Below are positions 27,301 to 35,834 of a stretch of 64,000 nt of DNA, piece by piece; positions within the stretch are counted from its first letter, which is position 1, and each line of letters begins with the position of its first letter. The DNA is from Parapedobacter defluvii (GTDB taxonomy: Bacteria; Bacteroidota; Bacteroidia; Sphingobacteriales; Sphingobacteriaceae): the NCBI RefSeq assembly GCF_014642075.1, contig NZ_BMIK01000001.1, positions 186,001 to 250,000 on the forward strand, read 5' to 3'. The notes beneath the pieces are model-generated. The model was not told the DNA's origin and made no database searches. It saw only the letters and a program-made list of their open reading frames with translations. Both the position numbers and the translations under genes were made by a program.

Positions 27301-27742
27301 TATTAACTTGCAATATGGAAACTTTGATTTATCTCTTCTTATTCAAGGTGCTGCCGGGGCAAAAATGTACATCAAACCTGAGTCGGGCATACTTGGCAAT
27401 TATTATCAGGAGTTTGCCGACAACAGGTGGACGCCTGAAAATACCGGTGCTACTTATCCCAGAAGCTTTGATGGGGATACACAATATTGGAGATCACAAA
27501 CTAATACTTTCTGGCTTAGAAACTCAGACTATATTCGCTTAAAAAGTGTAGAACTTGGTTATAATATCTCCATATTTAACAGTAAAATAGGACCGAAAAC
27601 TTTGCGATTGTATGTCAACGGATCTAATTTATTATTAGTAGATAAAGCAAAGATTGTTGATCCTGAATCTGATCCCAGTACTATTTCTTTGCCTTATCCG
27701 TTGCAACGAGTTTTAAATGCTGGTTTAATGTTGGATTTTTAA
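24362..27742 (+). CDS. SusC-like TonB-dependent receptor with STN signalling domain (region C)
   Basis: This is a ~1126-residue outer-membrane transporter. I prefer the ATG at 24362 because SFSKGVIMRINLTIAILTLC is the usual signal-peptide start of this subfamily; an ATG at 24338 adds 8 residues. After the signal comes an STN domain (~residues 40-110, TLRMRNTPFLEAIRSIERQS and KPITEVLDKLLDNKTY) that contacts FecR. Then follow a carboxypeptidase-regulatory-like domain (REVRGQVTDSLGTPIAGVSV), EEVVAVGYGTQRKVTSTGSI, the plug (AAIYGAQAANGVILITTKRG) and a beta-barrel ending LNAGLMLDF. Presence of STN, unlike the other two SusC proteins in this window, fits the sigma/anti-sigma genes immediately upstream. 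SusD follows by 10 bp. Confidence 0.95.
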   Translation: MQLKRLSSFSKGVIMRINLTIAILTLCCVQLSAEVFGQRVTLRMRNTPFLEAIRSIERQSGYTFFFKMRDVDGLGPVTVSITDKPITEVLDKLLDNKTYSFQIQEKVIVLTKKPMAATSTGVKATHLSPQLIMQREVRGQVTDSLGTPIAGVSVLIKGTTTGISTDDQGRFQLLAVDGQVLEFRAVGYLPKEVTIANQPLITVILKEETIGIEEVVAVGYGTQRKVTSTGSISTALGSDIKTSPTTNLTNNLAGRISGLTSITRSGQPGADGSTLLIRGSNTLGNNSPLIVVDGIAGREFARLNPADIESITVLKDASAAIYGAQAANGVILITTKRGKVGSSSISVNIGGGVNQPTRIPDMADAATYATMINELHYYQDESKGRFQQFSEEDIVKYRDGSDPWGHPNTDWFDETLKKFAKQYSADIRITGGSEALKYYISGATKYSDAYYKKSANDYKQYNFRSNLDGKISKSVTISVDVAASREEYNNPGYGGGAGGIWRSLMRGMPTRPAYYPTGEPGPDLEFGDQPVVTTTDATGYDRSVWDKLETNARIVVDIPWIDGLSVQGNASYDKHVNLSKRFQKPWILYSWDGGDDHQLTAATKGITSAQLTESTVNRYRSTINLFATYENTFADAHKMKIMFGAERQSGFSDDFSAFRRNYLSTAIDQLFAGADDEYMSNNGSASLYKRANYFGRINYDFHQKYLLEALFRYDGSYIFAPGKQFGFFPGFSAGWRISEEKFWKERVSLFDELKLRASWGQTGNDRINEYQYLSSYAFLPQAYTFGGTNDEKMIYESRIPNPDVTWEVATQRNIGLDATLLNHKLSFSLDYFMNDRSNILWTRNASVPKSSGLSLPRENIGEVSNNGFEATISYGNREGNFNYHISLNGSYSKNKIDFWDEAPGAPVWQQSTGHPMNTGLYYRAIGIFKDQAAVDAYPHWEGARAGDVIFEDYNKDGIIDGLDRVRDDFNTVPRFTGGMNINLQYGNFDLSLLIQGAAGAKMYIKPESGILGNYYQEFADNRWTPENTGATYPRSFDGDTQYWRSQTNTFWLRNSDYIRLKSVELGYNISIFNSKIGPKTLRLYVNGSNLLLVDKAKIVDPESDPSTISLPYPLQRVLNAGLMLDF

Positions 27743-27752
27743 ACAGTGAATT

Positions 27753-29621
27753 ATGAAAAGAAAATTGTATATCGGTTTGATGGTGTTTTTTACTGTGGCT
27801 TTTTTACCTTCCTGTAACGACAGCTCTTTCTTGGACACGAAACCCATAAATGAATACTCTGAGTTAGATGTTTTTACGGATATAGCACTTGCGGAAACAT
27901 TCATCAATACTATCTATAGGGAATCATTGGGATTTCCATTTAATTACCTTAGGCTTTCGGGGACCACTGATGAAGCCTTTTACGGTGGTTTTGCGAATTT
28001 TTTCAATTTCAATAAATCGCTGGTGACTCCCGACGGACTAGCCGAGTGGTGGGACGGCGCCATTGGCATCGGATGGGGAGCCCAGCATACGCAGCATCTT
28101 ACTTGGGACCCACTGTTTGCGGCTGTCAGGAAAACAAATATCTTTTTGGTAAAAACCGAAAATTCTCCTGCTGAAGATAGAGCGTGGAACCGGTTAAAGG
28201 GAGAAGCCCATTTTCTTCGTGCCTATACGTATCATCTTTTGATTTCTCTGTACGGCGGAGTACCCCTAATTGATAAGCCATTTGAACGTATCAATGAAGA
28301 TCACCAATTGCCACGCAATACTTACGAAGAATGCATCAATTTTATTGTGCAAGATCTTGAAGAAGCAGTTGCGCTATTGCCTCTTCCCGCAGAGCTGTCG
28401 GCTGATCAAATCGGCCGTGCAACGAAAGGTGCTGCATTGGCGCTGAGAGCAAGAATATTGCTTTTCGCTGCCAGTGATTTGCATAACCCCGAAAGAAATG
28501 GTGTCCTAACCAGTGGTTATGCCCATCCTGAATTACTCGGCTATACAACGGCAAAAACCCAAGAACGATGGGTCCTAGCCCGGGATGCCGCCAAAAATTT
28601 AATGGATTTGGGGTATTATGACTTGTACCTGAAAGATCCGTCACCGACCGATAGCATCGCGGATAACATGGCCAAATATTTCTATTCAATGACAAGTACC
28701 ACCGAAGATATTTTGTTGCAATACTTTCCTAAGAAAGCGCAAGACGATTATACCCCCGGATTACGCGTTGCGCCTAATGGCTATAACGGCCACGGGGCAA
28801 ATAATCCGCTCCCTGAGCTGGTTGATGATTATGAAATGAAAGATGGAAGTAAGTTTGATTGGTCTAATCCGATACACAAAGCTAACCCGTATGTTAATCG
28901 GGATGCACGTTTTTATGCTACGATTTTGTATGAAGGAGCTGATTGGCTGCAACGTCCCGATAATACAAAAAGTGAAGATCCTTTCAATAAAATACAGGTG
29001 GGCTCCGTTTTCAAATCAAATGGAACTACAAGGCAAAAAGGGGGGTTGGATACGGAGTATGGTAGTACAAATCAGTCAAATGCCGGAAAAACAGGGTATT
29101 ATCTTAGAAAAGCGATTGATCCCACAGTCGACTTTGAATATGAAGTGCAAACGGTACCTTTCCGTCACATACGTTACGCTGAGGTGTTGATGAATTATGC
29201 AGAAGCTTGTATTGAACTAGGGGATGACCTTGAAGCGCGCCGATGTATCAACCTGATCCGCAAAAGAGCTGGACAGCCCGAATTGAGTAGTTCGATAACG
29301 GGCGAAAAACTAAAACAGGCATACCGTCACGAACGCCGTATTGAATTTGCTTTTGAGGAATTCCGTCATTGGGATGTTCGTCGTTGGATGATTGCCGATG
29401 AAATCACACATCAAATGAAAAGAATGGATATCAAATATTTAACAGATGAGAATGTTACAAGATATCTCCGGCCGGATGGAACGACATGGAGTGCCCCCGT
29501 ATATACTGTAATTAATAACAGTTTAGATGTAAGAATATGGGATGACAAAATGTACTTTTTCCCCATCATGCGGGATGAAATGAACAGAAATGAAAACCTA
29601 GTTCAAAACCCGGGTTATTGA
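27753..29621 (+). CDS. SusD/RagB-like surface glycan-binding lipoprotein (region C)
   Basis: This is a 622-residue partner of the STN-SusC. The lipobox VAFLPSC places the lipidated Cys at residue 22, followed by NDSSFLDTKPINEYSELDVF. The SusD helical core (KGEAHFLRAYTYHLLISLYG) and the C-terminal RHERRIEFAFEEFRHWDVRR with the ending ENLVQNPGY are diagnostic. It starts 10 bp after susC, and a strong hairpin 20 bp after its stop probably attenuates transcription into the enzyme genes. Base composition of this pair is visibly more AT-rich than flanking genes, which may reflect a separate origin. Confidence 0.95.
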   Translation: MKRKLYIGLMVFFTVAFLPSCNDSSFLDTKPINEYSELDVFTDIALAETFINTIYRESLGFPFNYLRLSGTTDEAFYGGFANFFNFNKSLVTPDGLAEWWDGAIGIGWGAQHTQHLTWDPLFAAVRKTNIFLVKTENSPAEDRAWNRLKGEAHFLRAYTYHLLISLYGGVPLIDKPFERINEDHQLPRNTYEECINFIVQDLEEAVALLPLPAELSADQIGRATKGAALALRARILLFAASDLHNPERNGVLTSGYAHPELLGYTTAKTQERWVLARDAAKNLMDLGYYDLYLKDPSPTDSIADNMAKYFYSMTSTTEDILLQYFPKKAQDDYTPGLRVAPNGYNGHGANNPLPELVDDYEMKDGSKFDWSNPIHKANPYVNRDARFYATILYEGADWLQRPDNTKSEDPFNKIQVGSVFKSNGTTRQKGGLDTEYGSTNQSNAGKTGYYLRKAIDPTVDFEYEVQTVPFRHIRYAEVLMNYAEACIELGDDLEARRCINLIRKRAGQPELSSSITGEKLKQAYRHERRIEFAFEEFRHWDVRRWMIADEITHQMKRMDIKYLTDENVTRYLRPDGTTWSAPVYTVINNSLDVRIWDDKMYFFPIMRDEMNRNENLVQNPGY

Positions 29622-29641
29622 CAATGTTCTAACGTAAATTT

Positions 29642-29675
29642 AATAAGGAGGCAGTTTATTTACTGCTTCCTTATT
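29642..29675 (+). terminator. Intrinsic terminator/attenuator after susD
   Basis: AATAAGGAGGCAGT (29642-29655) pairs along all 14 positions (one G-U) with ACTGCTTCCTTATT (29662-29675) around a 6-nt loop and is followed by TTAATAAA. It lies between susD and the downstream enzyme genes on the same strand, so it should lower expression of the enzymes relative to SusC/SusD or mark the end of the transport transcript. Confidence 0.7.
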
Positions 29676-29691
29676 TTAATAAACCCTATAT

Positions 29692-31944
29692 ATGAAAGTG
29701 AAACTTCTTTATACAAAAGCCATTATGATACTGCTGTTTCTATTCGCAGTAGTTAATGCGCATGCACAGTCTGTTAAAATAGAAAACGATAACTTCAGGC
29801 TGAAGGTAGATACACAAACCGGTGCCATTTCTTCTTTTTTTGTTAAAAAGAACCAAAGTGAGTTGATTGGGGAGAACCAACTTGAAGCGAATTTTAGAAT
29901 TTGCCTTCCACTAAAAGATTATGCCAGCAATTACATAGACGGTATGGAACAGAAACCTGTATCTGTTACAAAAGACGGGCATCAGATTACGGTTGTTTTT
30001 ACGGGAATGAAATCACCCAAAGGAACTTATCCAGTTGACTTGACGTATTGGATTACCTTGCATGGAGATTATGTGTCTTTTAAGGCGAAGCTGACCAATC
30101 ACGACAGCCACCCGATTTCTGAATTCTGGTTTCCTCGCATTGGTGGTATGACAGGTTTTGGTAATGATCGAGATGCAAAGTTAGCAATTCCGAACTATTC
30201 ATCCGACAGTCGGCATACCATTGGTTTGTTTCAGAATTACCCGGGTAGCCGAGGGCTTGGAGCGGAGGCTGCTGAATGGTCGGTGGATTATCCCGGTATG
30301 CCAATGCCTTGGTGGGATATTTACGATGCAAAGAATGAATTGGGCCTGTATATGGGATACCACGATCCGGTATGCCGCTACAGTACCTGGCATACTTATT
30401 TGATGCCCGATGTTACGGGGGAAAATGATCCCTGGTTTACCAAAGAACAGGCAGCGGGGAAACCCGTTGGCTTGGTGTTTTCACACGTTCGTTATCCTTT
30501 TATCAAATCAGGTGAAACGCTCGAATCAGGTGAATTTATTGTCCGCGCACATGAAGGAGATTGGCATGAAGGTTCACAATTCTACCGTGAGTGGTTCCTG
30601 TCGCACTTCCCGTTTGATAAAACAGATAGCTGGCTTCGGAAGGAAAAAACTTGGTTCACATCGATTATTTACCAGCCCGAAGACCGAATAGTAACCGATT
30701 TTGAAGGCTACAACCAATGGACTAAGGAAGCGAAGGAATACGGGATCAATTGCTATGAACTGATCGGTTGGGACAGCGGTGGATTAGAAAGGAATTACCC
30801 ATTATACGTTCCTGAGGAGAAGTTAGGCGGGCATGCCGGGTTTAAGGATTTGCTGAAATCCATAAAGGCAAGAGGCGGTCGTAGCCTTGTTTTCAATAAT
30901 TATAACATATTGGACAAAAGTACCGATTGGTACAAACAGGAGTTGCATAAATACATGGCACAGGATGAATTTGGGAATCAGGGGATATGGATGGCCTGGG
31001 GTGAAGGTACGTTACTGGCTCGACGTTCGCTGAACGCCCGTTACCATGTCCGTTCATCGGTTACCTCGCGGATAGAGGAAATACTGGAGGGTTACTTCCT
31101 TCAACTTGTAAAAGACGGTGCTTCAGGATTCCAGATCGACAAATTGGTAGTAGGCACTTCGCTCGATTTTAACCCTTTGAACAAATTAAAACCTGATGTC
31201 GCCTTATGTGAAGGCTTAGTGCAAGCCATTGATCGATTGTATGCAAAATGCTTGGAGATCAATCCCGATTTTCGGATGGCTTCCGAGTTCGGGCTAGACC
31301 GATTGCTACCGTATTTTGATGTGGGTTACCGGAATTCAAACAGATATGGTGTCTCCACGTTACGTTATGTATTCCCAGAGTGGACATCGTGCCAGCATAT
31401 TTCAGCCCCCCGTGATTTCAAGGGAGTGAATGGAGCGGTTCTCACCGGCTCTGTTATTTGTGTAGAGCCTGATTCATATCAAGGATCTTTAAAGCAACCC
31501 ATATACAATGATTTGGCAAATTATATCAAAGAAGTCGGACGGATCAGAGAAATACTGGCAGCAGATATCTTCCTGAGCCGTTACCACGACGACCAATTTG
31601 CCAGTGTACTGGAATATGAAACACCGGATGCGGACAACCAACCTGCCTCTGCGATCCAAAGGACCAACCCCGGAGAAATGCCCGGGACAAAATTGGTACA
31701 GGGCAGCAACCTCAAACCATCAAGTGCCTTGATTTACAAAGTTCATGAAAATTTAAAGACAGGGAGGCAAACACTGGTTGTGGCTAACGATGCTGCCGAC
31801 ACGAAACAATACGCTTGGGAGTTTACCAGTAGAAAAGTTAAACAAGTCACTTTGTATGCACCGTTTGAGGAGCCTAAAACAGTTAAAAACGGAGAGATTT
31901 TGACCATCAAGGGCAATGGGCTGCATATTCTTGTTGAGGAATAG
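29692..31944 (+). CDS. Secreted TIM-barrel glycosidase-like protein (DUF6259-like)
   Basis: This 750-residue protein has a signal peptide (MILLFLFAVVNAHAQ, residues ~12-26). The N-terminal ~300 residues form a beta-sandwich-like region (NFRLKVDTQTGAISSFFVKK; ITLHGDYVSFKAKLTNHDSH) resembling the N-terminal domain of GH36-type galactosidases. A barrel-like region follows, with YELIGWDSGGLERNYP, GRSLVFNNYNILDKST, DGASGFQIDKLVVGTSL and FRMASEFGLDRLLPYFDV; the last two place an Asp and a Glu where nucleophile and acid/base residues occur in related clans. The family resembles DUF6259 proteins of Bacteroidota, which have no settled activity. It follows the susD hairpin and lies 116 bp before the next enzyme gene. 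Confidence 0.6.
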   Translation: MKVKLLYTKAIMILLFLFAVVNAHAQSVKIENDNFRLKVDTQTGAISSFFVKKNQSELIGENQLEANFRICLPLKDYASNYIDGMEQKPVSVTKDGHQITVVFTGMKSPKGTYPVDLTYWITLHGDYVSFKAKLTNHDSHPISEFWFPRIGGMTGFGNDRDAKLAIPNYSSDSRHTIGLFQNYPGSRGLGAEAAEWSVDYPGMPMPWWDIYDAKNELGLYMGYHDPVCRYSTWHTYLMPDVTGENDPWFTKEQAAGKPVGLVFSHVRYPFIKSGETLESGEFIVRAHEGDWHEGSQFYREWFLSHFPFDKTDSWLRKEKTWFTSIIYQPEDRIVTDFEGYNQWTKEAKEYGINCYELIGWDSGGLERNYPLYVPEEKLGGHAGFKDLLKSIKARGGRSLVFNNYNILDKSTDWYKQELHKYMAQDEFGNQGIWMAWGEGTLLARRSLNARYHVRSSVTSRIEEILEGYFLQLVKDGASGFQIDKLVVGTSLDFNPLNKLKPDVALCEGLVQAIDRLYAKCLEINPDFRMASEFGLDRLLPYFDVGYRNSNRYGVSTLRYVFPEWTSCQHISAPRDFKGVNGAVLTGSVICVEPDSYQGSLKQPIYNDLANYIKEVGRIREILAADIFLSRYHDDQFASVLEYETPDADNQPASAIQRTNPGEMPGTKLVQGSNLKPSSALIYKVHENLKTGRQTLVVANDAADTKQYAWEFTSRKVKQVTLYAPFEEPKTVKNGEILTIKGNGLHILVEE

Positions 31945-32060
31945 AAAGAATGATATGAGTTTGTCAAACCTGGTTGCCGGGGTTTGTTGAAGCACGGTAT
32001 TGCTGAATTAGGTGCATATTAATTATGTTTGTCCAGTTGTAAGGAATAAGGAAAAGTGAT

Positions 32061-33779
32061 ATGCTAGTTAGAAATCCAGTATTAGTGAAAGGTGGGGTGA
32101 CCTCAGGTAAACTTGTAAGGGTTGCATGTATGATGCTTGCACTATGGGCCGGAAAAACTTTTCCGGTCCTCGGCGCGGAGCGCTCCAATCCCAATATCGT
32201 AAACATCGTCAATTTCATCCGTTTGCTCGAACCCAGGGATCCAAAAATCACCGAAGAAGTGCTGTATGAAACAGTAGTTAACCAAGTAAAACTCATGGAC
32301 GCCTATAATTTGAAGGGTACATTTCTGCTCCAATACGATGCGTTGATGGACGGACGTTACCAGAAATTGCTGGGCGGGTTACCGAAAGACCAATATGAAA
32401 TCGGTGCCTGGTGGGAGATTCCCCAACCTTTGGTGGAGAAGGCCGGGTTAAAATGGCGGGGCCGTTATCCCTGGGACTGGCATGCCGACGTGGGCTTTGC
32501 TACAGGATATACGCCCGAAGAGCGCGAGAAGCTTGTGGATGTATACATGGCCGACTTCAAAGCCGTCTTCGGGGATTACCCCAAGTCGGTAGCCTCTTGG
32601 TTTATCGATGCGCATACACTCAATTACTTGTATGAAAAATACCACATTGTGGCTTCCGCCAATTGCAAGGACCAATACGGAACAGATGGCTACACGCTGT
32701 GGGGCGGCTATTGGAATCAAGCGTATTACCCCAGTAAGATCAATTCCTATATGCCCGCCCAAACGATAGAAAACCAAACTCCCGTACCGATTTTCAGGAT
32801 GTTGGGAAGCGACCCCGTACGCCAATACGATACCGGCGTAGGCCACAATCGGCAGGGTGTGATTACGCTGGAACCTGTATACCATTTCGGTGGTGGCGAT
32901 AAGGAATGGGTCGATTGGTTTTTCCGGGAATTGGTCGAAGGGGAATCCATGGAATTTGCCTACACCCAAGCCGGGCAGGAAAATTCGTTTACGTGGGACG
33001 CCATGGCACGGGGCCTGGAGATCCAGTTTCCCTTGATCGCCAAACTGAGGGACGAAGGAAAGCTGGAGGTACAGACGCTTGGCGAATCAGGAACGTGGTT
33101 CAGGGAAAACTATAAGGTAACACCGGCAACCGCCATGACCGTCAAGGATGATTTGGGAGATAGTAAACTAAAAACAGTCTGGTTCAACAGCCGGTTTTAC
33201 CGTACAAACCTGCTTTGGGAAGAAGACGGCTCGCTCCGGATACGCGATATTCACCTGTTCAATGAGGATTTTCCTTCCATTTATACAACGGGCGTGACCA
33301 CCACCAACGAATGTCAGTTTTTCACGCTTCCTGTTGTTGATGGCTATCTGTGGAGCGATCAGGAACGGTTGGCAGGACTGCGCTTAAAAGCAGTGATTTC
33401 GGGTGAAGAAGTATCGATAACGGGAGGAACACCGGTAATCCGCAGCCGTAAACGGGGAAGGCTTGACATTTCATGGCCGCTTACCAATGTGTCAGGCACA
33501 CTGACCTTGGTATTAACGGAAGACGCATTACATGTAGCGCTTAAGGGAAACAATCAGCTGGACTGGTTTTTCGAGCTGGATGCGCCGAAGCGGGAGGCTT
33601 TGCCTTTTAAAAACGTAGAAAAACAGACGGTTACAGGTGTCTTCGAAGGATACCAGTATTCGGTGCAGGCACTGGTCGGTGGTATTTCCGAATCCATGGG
33701 CCAAACAGGCATGTTCCGCATCCTCCCGCACAAAAATGTAATAAAACTGGATTTGGCAACAGATATACAGAAACAATAG
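32061..33779 (+). CDS. Secreted polysaccharide-deacetylase-like / barrel hydrolase of unknown specificity
   Basis: This is a 572-residue protein with a signal peptide near residues 1-39 (LVRVACMMLALWAGKTFPVL). Residues ~45-330 read like a deformed beta/alpha barrel of the glycoside hydrolase/deacetylase superfamily: VNIVNFIRLLEPRDPKITEE, LKGTFLLQYDALMDG, YEIGAWWEIPQP, WDWHADVGFATGYTPEE and VASWFIDAHTLNYLYEKYHI. Acidic and His residues in DWHADVGF and FIDAH could bind metal. A C-terminal beta-rich region (~400-570) follows. The classical NodB motifs are not intact, so a deacetylase call is tentative. It is the last gene of region C before the gnd promoter. Confidence 0.5.
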   Translation: MLVRNPVLVKGGVTSGKLVRVACMMLALWAGKTFPVLGAERSNPNIVNIVNFIRLLEPRDPKITEEVLYETVVNQVKLMDAYNLKGTFLLQYDALMDGRYQKLLGGLPKDQYEIGAWWEIPQPLVEKAGLKWRGRYPWDWHADVGFATGYTPEEREKLVDVYMADFKAVFGDYPKSVASWFIDAHTLNYLYEKYHIVASANCKDQYGTDGYTLWGGYWNQAYYPSKINSYMPAQTIENQTPVPIFRMLGSDPVRQYDTGVGHNRQGVITLEPVYHFGGGDKEWVDWFFRELVEGESMEFAYTQAGQENSFTWDAMARGLEIQFPLIAKLRDEGKLEVQTLGESGTWFRENYKVTPATAMTVKDDLGDSKLKTVWFNSRFYRTNLLWEEDGSLRIRDIHLFNEDFPSIYTTGVTTTNECQFFTLPVVDGYLWSDQERLAGLRLKAVISGEEVSITGGTPVIRSRKRGRLDISWPLTNVSGTLTLVLTEDALHVALKGNNQLDWFFELDAPKREALPFKNVEKQTVTGVFEGYQYSVQALVGGISESMGQTGMFRILPHKNVIKLDLATDIQKQ

Positions 33780-33808
33780 CCAGTTTACAAATTTTCCTCA
33801 TTTTTCTA

Positions 33809-33838
33809 TTTGTTCTTCGTATGTAAAGTATAACTTTG
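33809..33838 (+). promoter_or_regulatory. Bacteroidota-type promoter for gnd
   Basis: TTTG at 33809-33812 and TAACTTTG at 33831-33838 are separated by 18 bases, matching the TTTG / TAnnTTTG pattern of the primary sigma factor in this phylum. The start would fall near 33845, about 14 bases before the gnd ATG. Confidence 0.65.
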
Positions 33839-33858
33839 GGAGCAAATTGAGAAGGAAT

Positions 33859-35313
33859 ATGCAAGCAAAATCTGACATAGGCGTTATTGGTATCGCCGTG
33901 ATGGGGGAAAACCTCATCCTGAATATGGAAAGCAAAGGCTTTCATGTGTCTGCTTACAACCGTACGGTAGACAAGGTAGAACGTTTTGTAAACGGCCGGG
34001 CAAAAGGTAAAAACATCTATGGAGCTACCTCCATTGAAGATTTGATCCAGTCGTTGAAAAGTCCACGGAAGGTTATGCTGATGGTAAAAGCCGGTAAACC
34101 TGTGGATGATTTCATCGAATTGCTTATTCCGCATTTAGATCAAGGAGACATCATTATCGACGGGGGGAATTCCCATTTCCCGGATACCGAACGGCGGACA
34201 AAATATGTCGAGAGCAAGGGATTATACTACATCGGAACCGGTGTATCCGGAGGAGAAGAAGGTGCCTTGCTGGGCCCGTCTATTATGCCGGGAGGTTCTC
34301 CCGCTGCGTGGCCCGCGGTGAAGCCGATTTTCCAGTCGATTGCCGCTAAGGTTGCCGACGGCACCCCGTGTTGCGATTGGGTAGGTGACGGCGGTGCGGG
34401 CCATTTCGTCAAAATGGTGCACAACGGCATTGAATACGGCGACATGCAGCTGATCAATGAGACTTACCAAATCATGAAAGATGTGCTGGGTATGACACCC
34501 GATGAAATGCATGAGGTATTCAAGGAATGGAACGAAGGGGAGTTGGATAGCTACCTGATTGAGATTACCCGCGATATCTTGGCATTTAAGGATGAAGATG
34601 GACAGCCGTTAGTGGATAAGATCCTCGATACCGCCGGCCAGAAGGGTACGGGTAAATGGACCGGAACGGTGGCGCTTGACTTGGGAGTTCCCCTCACGCT
34701 GATTGCGGAGGCGGTATTTGCCCGCTGTCTTTCGGCCCTGAAAGAAGAACGGGTAGCTGCTTCGAAAGTACTGCACGGACCCACGCCTTCTTTCAACGGA
34801 GATCGGCAAGCGTTTATTAACGACCTGCGCGACGCGTTGTACGCCGCAAAGGTGATCTCCTATGCACAGGGATATCAAATGATGGCTGCAGCGGCCAAAG
34901 AATACGGCTGGAAACTGAACTATGGCAGCATTGCGCTTATGTGGCGCGAAGGATGCATCATCCGTTCCGCATTTTTGGGAAAAATCAAGGAGGCGTTTGA
35001 TAAAAATCCGGATTTGCAGAACCTGATTCTGGATGATTTCTTCAAAGAGAAAATTGAAGCTGCACAAGGGGGTTGGAGAAAAGTAATTGCGTCTGCTGTC
35101 ACAAACGGGATTCCCGTTCCTTGCTTAAGTGCCGGATTGATTTATTACGATGGCTACCGTTGCGAACGGCTACCTGCCAACTTATTGCAGGCACAGCGCG
35201 ACTATTTCGGTGCGCATACCTACGAGCGCCTGGATAGACCGCGTGGTGAATTTTTCCATACCAACTGGACGGGACGTGGCGGAGAGACTTCTTCAACCAC
35301 CTACGACGTCTGA
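33859..35313 (+). CDS. gnd: 6-phosphogluconate dehydrogenase, decarboxylating
   Basis: This is a 484-residue cytoplasmic enzyme of the oxidative pentose phosphate pathway, converting 6-phosphogluconate to ribulose-5-phosphate, CO2 and NAD(P)H. The Rossmann motif IGVIGIAVMGENLILNM, the substrate motif GVSGGEEGALLGPSIMPGG, the catalytic Lys signature GGAGHFVKMVHNGIEYGDMQ and the C-terminal GRGGETSSTTYDV are all present, and length is that of the long homodimeric type. I chose the ATG at 33859, placed just downstream of a good promoter; TTG at 33847 is less likely. It stands alone without zwf, and is followed by a clear intrinsic terminator. Confidence 0.97.
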   Translation: MQAKSDIGVIGIAVMGENLILNMESKGFHVSAYNRTVDKVERFVNGRAKGKNIYGATSIEDLIQSLKSPRKVMLMVKAGKPVDDFIELLIPHLDQGDIIIDGGNSHFPDTERRTKYVESKGLYYIGTGVSGGEEGALLGPSIMPGGSPAAWPAVKPIFQSIAAKVADGTPCCDWVGDGGAGHFVKMVHNGIEYGDMQLINETYQIMKDVLGMTPDEMHEVFKEWNEGELDSYLIEITRDILAFKDEDGQPLVDKILDTAGQKGTGKWTGTVALDLGVPLTLIAEAVFARCLSALKEERVAASKVLHGPTPSFNGDRQAFINDLRDALYAAKVISYAQGYQMMAAAAKEYGWKLNYGSIALMWREGCIIRSAFLGKIKEAFDKNPDLQNLILDDFFKEKIEAAQGGWRKVIASAVTNGIPVPCLSAGLIYYDGYRCERLPANLLQAQRDYFGAHTYERLDRPRGEFFHTNWTGRGGETSSTTYDV

Positions 35314-35349
35314 TTTTTTTTACGCAAAGTGCATAAAGGTTTTTACGTT

Positions 35350-35380
35350 AAGTGCGCGGAGGTTTGTCCTTCGCGCACTT
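35350..35380 (+). terminator. Intrinsic terminator after gnd
   Basis: AAGTGCGCGGAGG (35350-35362) pairs along its full length, with one G-T wobble, with CCTTCGCGCACTT (35368-35380) around the loop TTTGT, and is followed by TTTCTTGTTTTCT. A strong factor-independent terminator 36 bp after the gnd stop. Confidence 0.88.
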
Positions 35381-35564
35381 TTTCTTGTTTTCTATCGTAA
35401 AGCCTTTTCTTTAAAGCACAAATTTGGCGATCTAAATTAATTTAGTACCTTAGTCTAATCTGACGGGAATCCTTCCTCTTTTTTGGACAATAGATTGCTT
35501 CTTGGTTAGCCCCTGGCTTAGACCAAGTTCGTGCTTACTTCACTATGAATCTATATTGTATCCG

Positions 35565-35648
35565 ACTTGAATCCAGGGTGAGTCCAGTTTTTTATGGAAA
35601 AAGGTGGACTCACCCTGGACTTAAGGTGGACTCACCGTGGACTCACTC
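35565..35648. repeat. 11-bp phased repeat array with inverted arm and hairpin
   Basis: Four contiguous 11-mers run from 35605: TGGACTCACCC, TGGACTTAAGG, TGGACTCACCG, TGGACTCACTC. Upstream, 35565-35586 carries two 11-mers in inverted order (reverse complement TGGACTCACCC then TGGATTCAAGT). The arms 35573-35586 and 35605-35618 are exact 14-bp inverted complements, and the spacer between them also pairs (T5/A5) leaving an ATGG loop. Function is unknown; options are a cooperative protein-binding array, a REP-like dispersed element or a transcription barrier. Confidence 0.7.
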
Positions 35649-35802
35649 CGAAGAAAGTATAAAGAAGGTTCCCGGTTAGTATAGCTATCGTACATAAAGG
35701 AAAATAAAAGGTTTTGACCGAAAGATCGGATGATAAGACTAAGTTAATTAAAAGGAATGGGAATTCCAAATATATCCTATCGCCGAAAGTAATCCTTCCC
35801 GG

Positions 35803-35834
35803 TTTGTAAATAAAAGCAACTTTACCTAAGTTTG
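35803..35834 (+). promoter_or_regulatory. Bacteroidota-type promoter for the prolyl oligopeptidase gene
   Basis: TTTG at 35803-35806 and TAAGTTTG at 35827-35834 are separated by 20 bases. The start would fall near 35841, ~17 bases before the ATG at 35858. Confidence 0.6.
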
